DNA from: Granulicatella seriolae
GTDB taxonomy: Bacteria > Bacillota > Bacilli > Lactobacillales > Aerococcaceae
Assembly: GCF_024543085.1 (NCBI RefSeq)
Contig: NZ_JANHNZ010000013.1
Coordinates: 1-36,969 of the forward strand
DNA: 36,969 bases
Direction of reading: 5' to 3'
Made by a program: the position numbers and the translations under genes. The notes under the pieces were generated by a model, which made no database searches, was not told where the DNA came from, and saw nothing but the letters and a program-made list of their open reading frames with translations. This document shows positions 27,987-36,853 of the stretch, piece after piece (the stretch's first letter is position 1; each line of letters starts with the position of its first letter).

Positions 27987-28286
27987 ATGAGTCAAACATC
28001 AAAATACGAGATTTTATACATTATCCGTCCAAACATCGATGAAGCTGAAAAAGCTGAATTAGTAGCAAGATTTGATGCTGTTTTAACAGATAATGGCGCA
28101 GAGATTGTTGAATCAAAAGACTGGGCGAAGCGTCGCTTTGCATACGAAATCAAAGATTTTCGTGAAGGGATCTATCATCTAGTGAATATCACTGCTGAAG
28201 ATTCTGCTGCAATCGATGAATTCGATCGTCTATCAAAGATCAGCAATGACATTTTACGTCATATGATCGTTAAAGTAGAAGCATAA
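27987..28286 (+). CDS. rpsF: 30S ribosomal protein S6
   Basis: 99 residues, starting [16 protein letters not shown], typical S6 with the [21 protein letters not shown] core. It pairs with S18 in the 30S platform. The start at 27987 has a perfect AAGGAGGTGA; an upstream ATG at 27936 would add 17 residues not found in the family. First gene of rpsF-ssb-rpsR. Confidence 0.97.
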   Translation: MSQTSKYEILYIIRPNIDEAEKAELVARFDAVLTDNGAEIVESKDWAKRRFAYEIKDFREGIYHLVNITAEDSAAIDEFDRLSKISNDILRHMIVKVEA

Positions 28287-28328
28287 TTGTTTATGAACTA
28301 AACAAAATCTTGGAAGGAGTAAGTAAAG

Positions 28329-28847
28329 ATGATTAATAATGTAGTTTTAGTTGGTCGTTTAACAAAAGCTGTAGATTTACGTTACACATCGAATGGCACT
28401 GCCGTGGGAACTTTTACCCTAGCTGTCAATCGTAACTTTACTAACCAGCAAGGTGAACGAGAAGCAGATTTTATTAATTGTGTTATTTGGAGAAAAGCAG
28501 CAGAAAATTTTGCAAACTTTACTCGCAAAGGCTCACAAGTTGGTGTCGAAGGACGTATTCAAACACGTAACTATGAAAACCAACAAGGTCAACGAGTATA
28601 TGTAACAGAAATTTTAGTAGAAAACTTTTCATTATTAGAATCTCGCTCAGCTACCGAACAACGTCCTGTTGATTCAGGTACTAGTCAAGGTAATAGTAAA
28701 AATTACCAAAGTAACCAAAATAATTCCTACAACCAATCTAATTCATCCTACTCTTCTCCTGCATCTTCTAACAATAACCAATTTGTGGACCCATTTATGT
28801 CAAGTGGTGAAACAATTGATATTTCAGATGATGATTTACCATTCTAA
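28329..28847 (+). CDS. ssb: Single-stranded DNA-binding protein
   Basis: 172 residues. The OB fold covers about 1-105 ([20 protein letters not shown] at the start). A Gln/Asn/Ser-rich flexible linker runs 110-150, and the acidic tip DISDDDLPF recruits replication and repair proteins. Placement between rpsF and rpsR is standard for the essential SSB of Firmicutes. GGAGT lies upstream of the ATG. Confidence 0.97.
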   Translation: MINNVVLVGRLTKAVDLRYTSNGTAVGTFTLAVNRNFTNQQGEREADFINCVIWRKAAENFANFTRKGSQVGVEGRIQTRNYENQQGQRVYVTEILVENFSLLESRSATEQRPVDSGTSQGNSKNYQSNQNNSYNQSNSSYSSPASSNNNQFVDPFMSSGETIDISDDDLPF

Positions 28848-28874
28848 CAGATTCATAGAGAAGGAGGAATAAAA

Positions 28875-29114
28875 ATGGCTCAACAACGTAGAGGCGGAAT
28901 TCGCAAACGTAAAAAAGTATGTTTCTTCTGTGCAAACCATATTGACCATGTAGATTATAAAGACGTTGAATTGTTAAAACGTTATATCTCAGAAAAAGGT
29001 AAAATCTTACCTCGTCGTGTAACTGGTACTTGTGCAAAACACCAACGTACATTAACAGTAGCAATTAAACGTGCTCGTATTATGGGATTACTTCCATTTA
29101 CAGCAGCTGAATAA
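28875..29114 (+). CDS. rpsR: 30S ribosomal protein S18
   Basis: 79 residues. It keeps Cys residues in VCFFCANH and GTCAKHQ, so it may be the zinc-binding C+ form. The basic core [21 protein letters not shown] and C-terminal GLLPF are typical. Last gene of the operon; a terminator follows. Confidence 0.97.
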   Translation: MAQQRRGGIRKRKKVCFFCANHIDHVDYKDVELLKRYISEKGKILPRRVTGTCAKHQRTLTVAIKRARIMGLLPFTAAE

Positions 29115-29124
29115 TGATTTCAAT

Positions 29125-29166
29125 AAGCATAACCCAAGTTTCTTGTAAACTATGTTATGCTTTTTC
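29125..29166 (+). terminator. Terminator after rpsR
   Basis: AGCATAAC pairs with GTTATGCT around an 18-20-base partly paired loop, followed by TTTTTCTT. Confidence 0.8.
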
Positions 29167-29193
29167 TTATGCAATTATATCATTGAGTAAAAC

Positions 29194-29332
29194 TGTGGAT
29201 AAGTATGTGGATAAAGTAAAAGGTAAGGAATGTTTCTTTAAAGGTAACCCTTAAAGTATAGATATAGCTTGTTTTAGCAGCATGTTGATAAGTAGCTAAT
29301 AGTTTTAAAGTTGTGGATAAGTATGTGGATGT
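29194..29332 (-). other. Secondary DnaA-box cluster
   Basis: Minus-orientation boxes TGTGGATAA at 29194, 29206 and 29312, and TGTGGATGT at 29324. They form two pairs, each with start-to-start spacing of exactly 12 bases; the paired units share GTGGATAAGTATGTGGAT. The cluster lies about 12 kb from the oriC boxes and beside the parS sites. It could titrate DnaA or regulate initiation, as DnaA-box clusters do elsewhere. Confidence 0.75.
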
Positions 29333-29368
29333 TTATAAGATTGGCTTGTAACTTTCTATTAGTTAGAT

Positions 29369-29384
29369 TGTTTCACGTGAAACA
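29369..29384. other. parS site 1
   Basis: TGTTTCACGTGAAACA, a perfect 16-bp palindrome matching the ParB/Spo0J consensus TGTTNCACGTGAAACA. First of three identical sites in this gene-free segment. Confidence 0.93.
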
Positions 29385-29550
29385 TTTTTGATGTAATTAT
29401 GTATTTACTACCTCTCCCCTAGTTGAAAATAAAAAGATTAATGATGTAAGTAAGTCTATGATAATTAATACATGTTTTTGATATTTATAAAAGCTATTTC
29501 ATTGAAAAATCTTCAAAAAAATTTGAAACAATACTGATTGTTTATGAAAA

Positions 29551-29812
29551 GGCGTTGGGCAAAATGTCCATAGTGACTAATATCTATTTTTTTAAATCAC
29601 AAAAGAGCTTTGCGAAAATGGCCATCAGAAATGAGAACGATGACCTCCGCCATGAGCCAAAGTCTCACTGGCTTAGCTGTCTACATGGTTGTAAGCGGCG
29701 AAAGCGACAAACATCCACTGTGTGTCAGCCTATGCTTTACAACGTTATTTCTGGTAAGAGTTTCGCAAAACTCTTATATTTTAATAGCAATCTGGACTTT
29801 TTGCCCAGCCCA
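29551..29812 (+). repeat. Hairpin repeat copy J, full length but diverged
   Basis: The outer termini (GGCGTTGGGCAAAATGTCC at 29551 and GGACTTTTTGCCCAGCCC ending near 29811) enclose arms with AAAGAGCTTTGCGAAAATGG on the left and a shortened right arm. The core is worn (GATGACCTCCGCC in place of GGTGGCACCGCC). Two open frames across it (29555-29878 and 29610-29852) are repeat sequence, not genes. It sits between parS sites 1 and 2. Confidence 0.8.
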
Positions 29813-29998
29813 GAGTCTAAACTTTCTATCTCCAATCAATCAGTCTCCGTAAACCGAAATAATGATGAACTGTATTAGTAATAATTATTCGTAAGAAAGT
29901 TAAATATTTTCGTTTGTGACCTCAATTGTATATTTCTTTTATGTATTTGAGTTTTAAATTAAAGTAACAGCTCGAATTTGTTATGCTAAAACAAAAAA

Positions 29999-30014
29999 TG
30001 TTTCACGTGAAACA
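29999..30014. other. parS site 2
   Basis: Identical to site 1 (TGTTTCACGTGAAACA), about 630 bases further right. No parA or parB gene is in the window. Confidence 0.93.
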
Positions 30015-30101
30015 AAAAAATCAAAAATACTCTAAATGAAAGATAATAATCTATAATTTTATCAATTAGAGCATTCTCTATATCAAAAAATACAATTAAA
30101 A

Positions 30102-30117
30102 TGTTTCACGTGAAACA
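30102..30117. other. parS site 3
   Basis: Identical 16-bp palindrome, 103 bases after site 2. The close pair favours ParB nucleation here. Confidence 0.93.
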
Positions 30118-30221
30118 TTTATAACTCAAAAAGATGGTTTTATCACTAGTACATTTCCAAAATTACCTCTCTTCCCTAACAAATCTACTTATACTCTTAT
30201 CTATATATTAAAAGCTTAAGA

Positions 30222-30232
30222 TATGGTAAAAT
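30222..30232 (+). promoter_or_regulatory. Possible gdpP-rplI promoter
   Basis: An extended -10 (TGGTAAAAT; the hexamer is at 30227-30232) lies 33 bases before the gdpP start. No good -35 is seen, as is common for extended -10 promoters. Confidence 0.5.
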
Positions 30233-30264
30233 AGTATAGACAAATTAAGAAAGAATGGTGAGAA

Positions 30265-32286
30265 ATGAAAACAAAGTGGGAAAACATTAGACATTTACCC
30301 TCTTATTTGCGAACTAACGTGATGTTTTATTCCATACTTGGAATTATTGTCATGCTATTCATTGTTTTGGTGATGGCTTTCATTATTAACTGGCCTTTAG
30401 GCTTGGTTTTACTGATAGTTTATCTAATAATAGCTGGTATTCTCTATTTTACAGTAGAAGATGTCATTGAAAAAACCAATAAATATATTACAGATTTATC
30501 CTATCGCGTTCATAAAGGCGAACAAGAGGCTTTAATAAAGATGCCAATTGGTATGTTGCTCTACAATGATGAGGAAGATATTCAATGGGTTAACCCTTAT
30601 TTCCAAAAATATTTCGATACAAAGGAAATTCTTGGTCGAAATTTAAAATACGTTGATCCATTCCTCCATCAACAAGTTCAACTAGCAACCAGTGGTAAAA
30701 GTACAACCATTAAATGGAAGAAAAAACAATTCCAGTTTGTTGCTCAAAAAGATATTAATATGCTGTATCTAATAGATATCACTAAGTATGCGCAAATTGA
30801 AGAGAAATACAAAGAGGAACAGCCAGTTATTGGCCAGATTTTTATAGATAATTTCGATGAGATTTCTCAGTCTTTAAATGATCGTAGAAAATCAAATTTA
30901 AATAACTTTGTTACCAACCAACTAAGTAGTTGGGCTCTGAATAACAATATTTATCTAAAACGATTCGACGATGATCGCTTTGTTGCTTTCTTAAATAGAA
31001 AGCAGCTATCTAAGTTGGAACAGAATAAATTTGATATTATTGATAAGATTAGAGAGACAACTGCTAAGCAAAATTATCCTCTGACTCTAAGTATGGGATT
31101 TTCTTATAATGATCAACAAGTCCATAAGGTAACTGAATATGACGAGATTGCCTCTTATGCTCAATCCAATTTAGATTTGGCCTTGGGTAGAGGGGGAGAC
31201 CAAGTAGTTGTTCGGGCTGAGAATGAAGAGGCTCGTTTCTATGGAGGCAAAACAAATCCAATGGAAAAAAGAACACGTGTTCGCTCTAGGATGGTATCCC
31301 AGGCTCTTGAAGACTTAATGAAAGAGTCGGATCAGATATTTATCATGAGTCATGAATATCCTGATATGGATGCCATTGGTTCCTGTTTAGGAATTCGTCG
31401 TATTGCTCGCATGAATAGCAAGAAGGCATATATTGTCGTGGACCCAAGCCAATACTCAAACGATATCACAAAACTTATGGATGAAATCCGCAAAGACGAT
31501 GAAATTTCATCTTCACTGATTTCAAGAGACCAAGCCTTGCAAATGACAACTGCCAACAGTCTGGTGGTTTTAGTAGATGTGCATCGTCCTTCTATTACAG
31601 TCGAACCTAAATTATTGGAAAAGACCAACAAAATTGTCATTATTGACCATCACAGAAGAGGTCAAGAGTTCCCTAAAAATCCAGTTTTGGTTTACATTGA
31701 ACCATATGCCTCCTCAAGTGGTGAATTGATAACAGAATTATTTGAATACCAATCCAACGATGAAGAAACGATTCGTAAGATTGAGGCAACCGCCATTTTG
31801 GGTGGTATAATAGTAGATACGCGGAACTTTACCTTACGAACTGGCTCCAGAACCTTTGATGCAGCTAGCTATCTTAAATCCTGTGGGGCAGACACGATCT
31901 TGATTCAGCGTCTGTTGAAAGAAAACATTGATAGCTACCTAATTAGAAGTCATTTACTAGCTACTTTGGAACAACTGGATGATAATATTGGGATTGTTCA
32001 CGGTGAGGAAAACAAGACCTACAAGACAGTAGTTGCGGCGCAAACAGCAGATATGATGCTCTCCATGGAAGGTATCGATGCTTCCTTTGTTGTCACCAAA
32101 CGGGAAGATGGTCGAATTGGAATTAGCGCGCGTAGTTTAGGAAACAAAAACGTTCAACGAGTTATGGAAAAATTGGGTGGGGGTGGCCATTTATCCAATG
32201 CGGCGACACAGTTAAATGTGTCCAGTGTGGAAGAGGCGCTAGCTCAACTCAAGGAAGTTCTGACAAACATGGACATGAAATTATAA
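30265..32286 (+). CDS. gdpP: Cyclic-di-AMP phosphodiesterase GdpP
   Basis: 673 residues, normal length. Two membrane segments (about 15-60), a degenerate PAS region (about 80-150), a degenerate GGDEF domain (about 170-305), then DHH (about 350-510) and DHHA1 (about 560-660) domains. Catalytic motifs are intact: SHEYPDMDAIGS, VLVDVHRPS, IIDHHRRG and GGGGHLSNAA. It hydrolyses c-di-AMP, controlling osmotic and wall homeostasis. It lies 22 bases before rplI and is cotranscribed with it, as in most Firmicutes. A GGTGAG site precedes the ATG. Confidence 0.96.
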   Translation: MKTKWENIRHLPSYLRTNVMFYSILGIIVMLFIVLVMAFIINWPLGLVLLIVYLIIAGILYFTVEDVIEKTNKYITDLSYRVHKGEQEALIKMPIGMLLYNDEEDIQWVNPYFQKYFDTKEILGRNLKYVDPFLHQQVQLATSGKSTTIKWKKKQFQFVAQKDINMLYLIDITKYAQIEEKYKEEQPVIGQIFIDNFDEISQSLNDRRKSNLNNFVTNQLSSWALNNNIYLKRFDDDRFVAFLNRKQLSKLEQNKFDIIDKIRETTAKQNYPLTLSMGFSYNDQQVHKVTEYDEIASYAQSNLDLALGRGGDQVVVRAENEEARFYGGKTNPMEKRTRVRSRMVSQALEDLMKESDQIFIMSHEYPDMDAIGSCLGIRRIARMNSKKAYIVVDPSQYSNDITKLMDEIRKDDEISSSLISRDQALQMTTANSLVVLVDVHRPSITVEPKLLEKTNKIVIIDHHRRGQEFPKNPVLVYIEPYASSSGELITELFEYQSNDEETIRKIEATAILGGIIVDTRNFTLRTGSRTFDAASYLKSCGADTILIQRLLKENIDSYLIRSHLLATLEQLDDNIGIVHGEENKTYKTVVAAQTADMMLSMEGIDASFVVTKREDGRIGISARSLGNKNVQRVMEKLGGGGHLSNAATQLNVSSVEEALAQLKEVLTNMDMKL

Positions 32287-32308
32287 TCTGCTCTAAGGAG
32301 GAAAAAGA

Positions 32309-32761
32309 ATGAAAGTTATATTTTTGAAAGACGTAAAAGGCAAAGGCAAAAAAGGGGAGATAAAAAACGTAGCAGATGGCTATGCTAACAACTTCCTACT
32401 AAAAAATGGCCTAGCTAAAGAAGCTACCAGTGCCAACGTTGCTACCTTAGAAGGTCAAAAAAAGGCGCTTGATAAACAAAATGCTGAATTACTAGCAGAA
32501 GCACAAAAACTAAAAGAGTTTTTAGAAAAAGAAGAAACTGTAGTGACAATTAAAGCCAAAGCAGGGGAAGACGGACGTTTATTCGGTTCAATCCCAGCTA
32601 AACAAGTAGCGGAAGAGTTTGAAAAAGTCTTCAACGTAAAATTGGATCGTCGTAAATTTGAATTAAGTGCACCAATTCGTGCTGTAGGCTTCACCCGTAT
32701 TCCTGTCAAATTGCATCACCAAGTTTCCGCTATTCTGACTGTGCAAGTGGTAACTGAGTAA
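32309..32761 (+). CDS. rplI: 50S ribosomal protein L9
   Basis: 150 residues. N-terminal domain [19 protein letters not shown] with the L9 signature around [17 protein letters not shown], a long connecting helix (about 40-75) and a C-terminal domain (80-150). It binds 23S rRNA at the L1 side and affects frame maintenance. AAGGAGG precedes the ATG. The replicative helicase gene that usually follows rplI is absent here. Confidence 0.97.
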   Translation: MKVIFLKDVKGKGKKGEIKNVADGYANNFLLKNGLAKEATSANVATLEGQKKALDKQNAELLAEAQKLKEFLEKEETVVTIKAKAGEDGRLFGSIPAKQVAEEFEKVFNVKLDRRKFELSAPIRAVGFTRIPVKLHHQVSAILTVQVVTE

Positions 32762-32816
32762 GCAGGGTGTTGATCAAATAGTGTTGATGAGTATCATTGA
32801 ATAAAATGACTAACAG

Positions 32817-32849
32817 AAATCGGTAGAGAATTTTCTCTACCGATTTTTT
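32817..32849 (+). terminator. Terminator after rplI
   Basis: AAATCGGTAGAGA pairs with TCTCTACCGATTT around a 2-4 base loop, followed by a T-run. Confidence 0.93.
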
Positions 32850-32867
32850 GTGTTTTAAGATAGAAAT

Positions 32868-33002
32868 ATGCCTAGGAAGTTTTACGATGTTAACGTTAGT
32901 TTAGAAAAAAATTTTAAAAACTGTTTAAAAGAATATTTAATAGCAATAGCAGGTGGAGGAACAGAGATATTTGTTGAACGAATTGAAAAGAAAGCACCTT
33001 AA
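32868..33002 (+). CDS. Small ORF of unknown function, possibly a remnant
   Basis: 44 codons, reading MPRKFYDVNVSLEKNFKN and continuing to FVERIEKKAP. There is no membrane segment or recognised domain and no good ribosome binding site upstream of the ATG, which follows the rplI terminator by 19 bases. The last codons and stop lie inside the left arm of the next hairpin. Composition is coding-like (charged and amphipathic), so it may be the end of a decayed gene or a true small protein. No function is proposed. Confidence 0.4.
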   Translation: MPRKFYDVNVSLEKNFKNCLKEYLIAIAGGGTEIFVERIEKKAP

Positions 33003-33050
33003 GAAAAAAGCCTGCTTTTTAGTAGGCTTTTTTCTTAAGGTGTTTTTATT
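32995..33050 (+). terminator. Strong 21-bp hairpin terminator
   Basis: CACCTTAAGAAAAAAGCCTG and the following C pair with the inverse at 33022-33042 (one G-U) around TTTTTA, then TTTTTATT follows. Nested inside is a shorter GCCTGC hairpin with its own T-run. It insulates the toxin locus from rplI-side transcription. Confidence 0.88.
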
Positions 33051-33170
33051 ATTTCTGTCTAAAGGATATATATAATCGTAATATCACGATATTACGCTGT
33101 TTTTGACTGTTTTTTCATCCACTACATGTGTTCACTATGATATACTTATTCATGGCAACTTGCCCCAAAA
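33051..33170 (+). promoter_or_regulatory. Promoter and 5' leader of the Fst-like toxin
   Basis: An extended -10 (TGATATACT, hexamer 33141-33146) would start transcription near 33153. The leader carries CCCCAAAAGGGGG (33163-33175), which can fold over the ribosome binding site. This matches the self-repressing leader hairpin of Fst mRNAs. The -35 is poor (the best nearby TTGACT at 33103 is too far). Confidence 0.6.
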
Positions 33171-33182
33171 GGGGGTGCTGTT

Positions 33183-33287
33183 GTGTTGTACCAAATCTTA
33201 TCGTTAATCGTTGCGCCAATCTTAGTTGGTATAGTCATCGAACTATTTTCTCATTGGTTAGAAGAGAAGGACAAAGACAACGATTAA
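33183..33287 (+). CDS. Fst/par-type type I toxin peptide
   Basis: 34 residues from a GTG start: one hydrophobic membrane helix (YQILSLIVAPILVGIVIELF), then a Trp and a charged tail ending KDKDND. The APxxVG core with a charged tail is the hallmark of the Fst/TxpA-type peptides of Gram-positives (Fst of pAD1). Overexpression of such peptides damages the membrane and chromosome. AGGGGGTG lies upstream within the leader hairpin. An antisense RNA from the opposite strand overlaps the 3' end, completing a type I toxin-antitoxin locus. Confidence 0.88.
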   Translation: MLYQILSLIVAPILVGIVIELFSHWLEEKDKDND

Positions 33288-33332
33288 AAGCAAGTTGCTT
33301 TCTAACCGCACACGCTAGAGTCGCGCCTAGTG

Positions 33333-33371
33333 TAAAAAAAAGCCCAACCTACGGACATAGGTTGGGCTTTT
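33333..33371. terminator. Bidirectional terminator shared by toxin and antitoxin RNAs
   Basis: AGCCCAACCT pairs perfectly with AGGTTGGGCT around an 8-base loop. The minus direction has seven or more T; the plus direction has TTTT. A shared terminator is characteristic of par loci. Confidence 0.9.
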
Positions 33372-33406
33372 GTGCTGTTGTGCAACACAGATTCTTATCG
33401 TTTCGC
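33334..33406 (-). ncRNA. Antisense antitoxin RNA (RNAII-like)
   Basis: On the minus strand TTGGTT (33436-33441) and TATAAT (33413-33418) are spaced by 17 bases, with TGC before the -10. Transcription would start near 33406 and stop at the T-run before 33340, giving about 73 bases, close to RNAII of pAD1. It contains the complement of the toxin start region. Confidence 0.75.
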
Positions 33407-33427
33407 AAGCTCATTATAGCATGATTT

Positions 33428-33689
33428 TAGTAATAAACCAAGTAGCGTACTCATAGTTCTAATAGGAAACTAAAAAACTGAATCTTATTATTCATGCTAC
33501 TAATACATAATCTAATCGATAGAGGAATACTGACATTTTTTACTTAAATTACAAAAAACTTTGTGGGAAATTTCCCAAGCATAGACACCTTTTATCTCGA
33601 TGCTACACCGCTTCCCTAAGCGTCTTGAAAACATTGTAATCGATTGCAAAAGATATTAGAGTAGGTTTGTAGTTAATTTTAGAAAGGAA
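33428..33689. promoter_or_regulatory. Upstream region of the alpha-glucoside operon with a catabolite-response site
   Basis: TGTAATCGATTGCA at 33635-33648 matches 13 of 14 positions of TGWAANCGNTNWCA, the CcpA binding consensus, so glucose repression is likely. A TTGAAA at 33625 may be the -35, but no good -10 at standard spacing is seen. The remaining sequence is AT-rich with nothing else recognised. Confidence 0.65.
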
Positions 33690-35288
33690 GTGTGTATTGC
33701 TTATGATGGAAAAATTCAACGTTTTGGAGGAGCCATGTTTACACCGGTCTTATTGTTTTCTTTCTCCGGTTTGATGGTTTCTCTGGCAATTATTTGTAAG
33801 AACCCTATGTTAGTAGGAAGTATCGCTAATGAAGGAACGACCTGGTTTGGTATCTGGTCGGTGATTGAAGACGGTGCTTGGATGGTCTTCAATCAAATGG
33901 AGCTACTCTTTGTTATAGGGCTACCGATTGGATTGGCTAAGAAAGCCAATGCTCGAGCCGTTATGGAAGCTTTTGTGGTTTATCTAACCTTCCAATACTT
34001 TGTCAGTGGCATGCTAAAGAATTTTGGTCACTTCTTCGGTGTCGATTTTGCGCAAGAAGTTGGCGGAACTAGTGGGTTAAAACTGATTGCTGGGATTAAG
34101 ACATTAGATACAGGTATTATTGGAGCAATTATTATTTCAGCTATTGTTGTTTACCTTCATAACCGCTACTTTGAGACCAAACTACCTGATTTCTTAGGGA
34201 TTTTCCAAGGTTCTTCACTGGTTGTTATGATTGGCTTCTTCGTTATGTTACCGATTGCTTTTATTACTGCCTTACTATGGCCAAAACTACAAATGGGTAT
34301 CAACTCCATGCAAGGTTTCCTAGCAGGTGCTGGTGTCTTGGGGGTTTGGATTTATACCTTCCTCGAACGGATATTAATTCCAACAGGCTTGCATCACTTT
34401 GTATATTCGCCGTTCATATTCGGTCCGGCAGTCGTGCCAGATGGGATTGCTAAGGCTTGGATGGCTAATCTGAACGATTTTGCCGCAAGTACACGTCCTC
34501 TTAAAGAACTATTTCCAGAAGGTGGATTTGCTTTGCACGGAAATTCTAAGATGTTCGGTTCTCTAGGAATTGCATCAGCCTTTTATTTCACTGCTCGTCC
34601 TGAAAATCGTAAAAAAGTCCTATCTATTTTAATTCCTGTTACTTTAACGGCTTTCCTATCAGGGATTACTGAGCCGTTGGAGTTCACTTTCCTATTCATT
34701 TCGCCACCGTTGTTTGCCATTCATGCGGTATTAGCGGCGACTATGTCAGCAACTATGTATGCCTTTGGGGTTGTCGGTGACATGGGTGGTGGGTTCTTGG
34801 ATCTACTAGCCAAAAACTGGATTCCAATGTTTGCCAACCATAAGACAGAAATTTTTGTCCAACTAGCGATTGGGTTAGCCTTTACCGCCATCTACTTCTT
34901 CGTTTTCCGTTTCCTCATCTTGAAGCTAGACTTGCCAACACCTGGTCGTGAACTAGAAAGTGAAGACATCAAACTGTTCACTAAAAAAGACTACAAAGAG
35001 AAAAAAGGGAAAACCAGCGAAACAGTGGAAATCAACCCATATATGGAACAAGCAGCCATTTACCTAGAGGCTTTTGGTGGGACAGATAATATTGAAAAAG
35101 TGAATAATTGTGCCACACGTTTACGAATTACCGTCAAAGACGAAAGTATTGTTGATGGAGATGCTTCCTTTAAAGCTGGAGGCGCTCACGGTGTCGTACG
35201 AAATGGCAATGCCTTCCAAGTCATTGTCGGACTAGATGTGCCGCAAGTCAGAGAACAATTTGAAAAACTATTAGAAATCAATGACTAA
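33690..35288 (+). CDS. glvC: PTS alpha-glucoside transporter EIICB, normal start frameshifted
   Basis: 532 codons from a GTG. The EIIC domain (about 10-425, ten or so membrane segments; ITEPLEF) is followed by EIIB (about 445-532) with the phospho-Cys in NNCATRLRI. It imports maltose-type alpha-glucosides as 6-phosphates and lacks EIIA. In the family the protein starts MxxKIQRFGGAMFTPV. Here ATG ATG GAA at 33703 is one base out of frame: the A-run at 33710-33714 has five A, while six would restore MMEKIQRFGG. Translation may instead start at GTG 33690 (poor spacing) or at ATG 33735, which has GGAGGA before it. The rest of the frame is intact. Confidence 0.85.
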   Translation: MCIAYDGKIQRFGGAMFTPVLLFSFSGLMVSLAIICKNPMLVGSIANEGTTWFGIWSVIEDGAWMVFNQMELLFVIGLPIGLAKKANARAVMEAFVVYLTFQYFVSGMLKNFGHFFGVDFAQEVGGTSGLKLIAGIKTLDTGIIGAIIISAIVVYLHNRYFETKLPDFLGIFQGSSLVVMIGFFVMLPIAFITALLWPKLQMGINSMQGFLAGAGVLGVWIYTFLERILIPTGLHHFVYSPFIFGPAVVPDGIAKAWMANLNDFAASTRPLKELFPEGGFALHGNSKMFGSLGIASAFYFTARPENRKKVLSILIPVTLTAFLSGITEPLEFTFLFISPPLFAIHAVLAATMSATMYAFGVVGDMGGGFLDLLAKNWIPMFANHKTEIFVQLAIGLAFTAIYFFVFRFLILKLDLPTPGRELESEDIKLFTKKDYKEKKGKTSETVEINPYMEQAAIYLEAFGGTDNIEKVNNCATRLRITVKDESIVDGDASFKAGGAHGVVRNGNAFQVIVGLDVPQVREQFEKLLEIND

Positions 35289-35294
35289 CTATAA

Positions 35295-36641
<1,347 letters not shown>

Positions 36642-36652
36642 TAATTTTCTCA

Positions 36653-36715
36653 CAGTTTCATTTTACTCCCCCTTTTAATGTATAATAGATTGAAAGGGGG
36701 AGTAAAATGAAACTG
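36653..36715. promoter_or_regulatory. 24-bp inverted repeat with promoter -10 in the loop
   Basis: Arms 36653-36676 and 36692-36715 pair at all positions (one G-U). The 15-base loop contains TATAAT at 36681-36686. The right arm contains the ribosome binding site AAGGGGGAG and the ATG of the next gene. No T-run follows, so it is not a simple terminator. Readthrough RNA from the upstream gene would bury the start site; RNA starting near 36693 would not. Confidence 0.75.
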
Positions 36716-36853
36716 CAACATGTAATTCATCAGCACACCAATAAGTTGAGTGAACTGGATAATGAAATCATTCAGTACATTTTGGAGCATACTGATGAAG
36801 TGATAGGACTAAGTATTTTAGAATTGGCAGATAAGATTCATATTTCTAACTAA
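36707..36853 (+). pseudogene. RpiR/MurR-type regulator, truncated after 48 codons
   Basis: The frame reads MKLQHVIHQHTNKLSELDNE and then the start of an HTH_6 domain (LSILELADKIHISN), stopping inside the recognition helix where family members continue with S-x-x-T-I-x-R. The sugar-binding SIS domain (about 200 further residues) is missing. RpiR-type regulators such as GlvR control alpha-glucoside operons, so this was probably the local activator. Sequence after about 36849 no longer resembles the family, which suggests insertion or deletion at this point. Confidence 0.7.

Larger units (their letters stand above)
33175..33382 (+). repeat. Direct repeats of the toxin-antitoxin locus
   Basis: GTGCTGTTGTG occurs at 33175-33185, covering the toxin start codon, and again at 33372-33382 beyond the shared terminator. 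The antisense RNA therefore carries the complement of the toxin start region, as the DR elements do in pAD1 par. GCAACTTGC (33154) and GCAAGTTGC (near 33290) could also pair the 5' and 3' ends of the toxin mRNA. Confidence 0.8.

Noticed and set aside
29555-29878. Open frames across 29555-29878
   Set aside because: They translate hairpin copy J; equivalent frames in other copies are not conserved.
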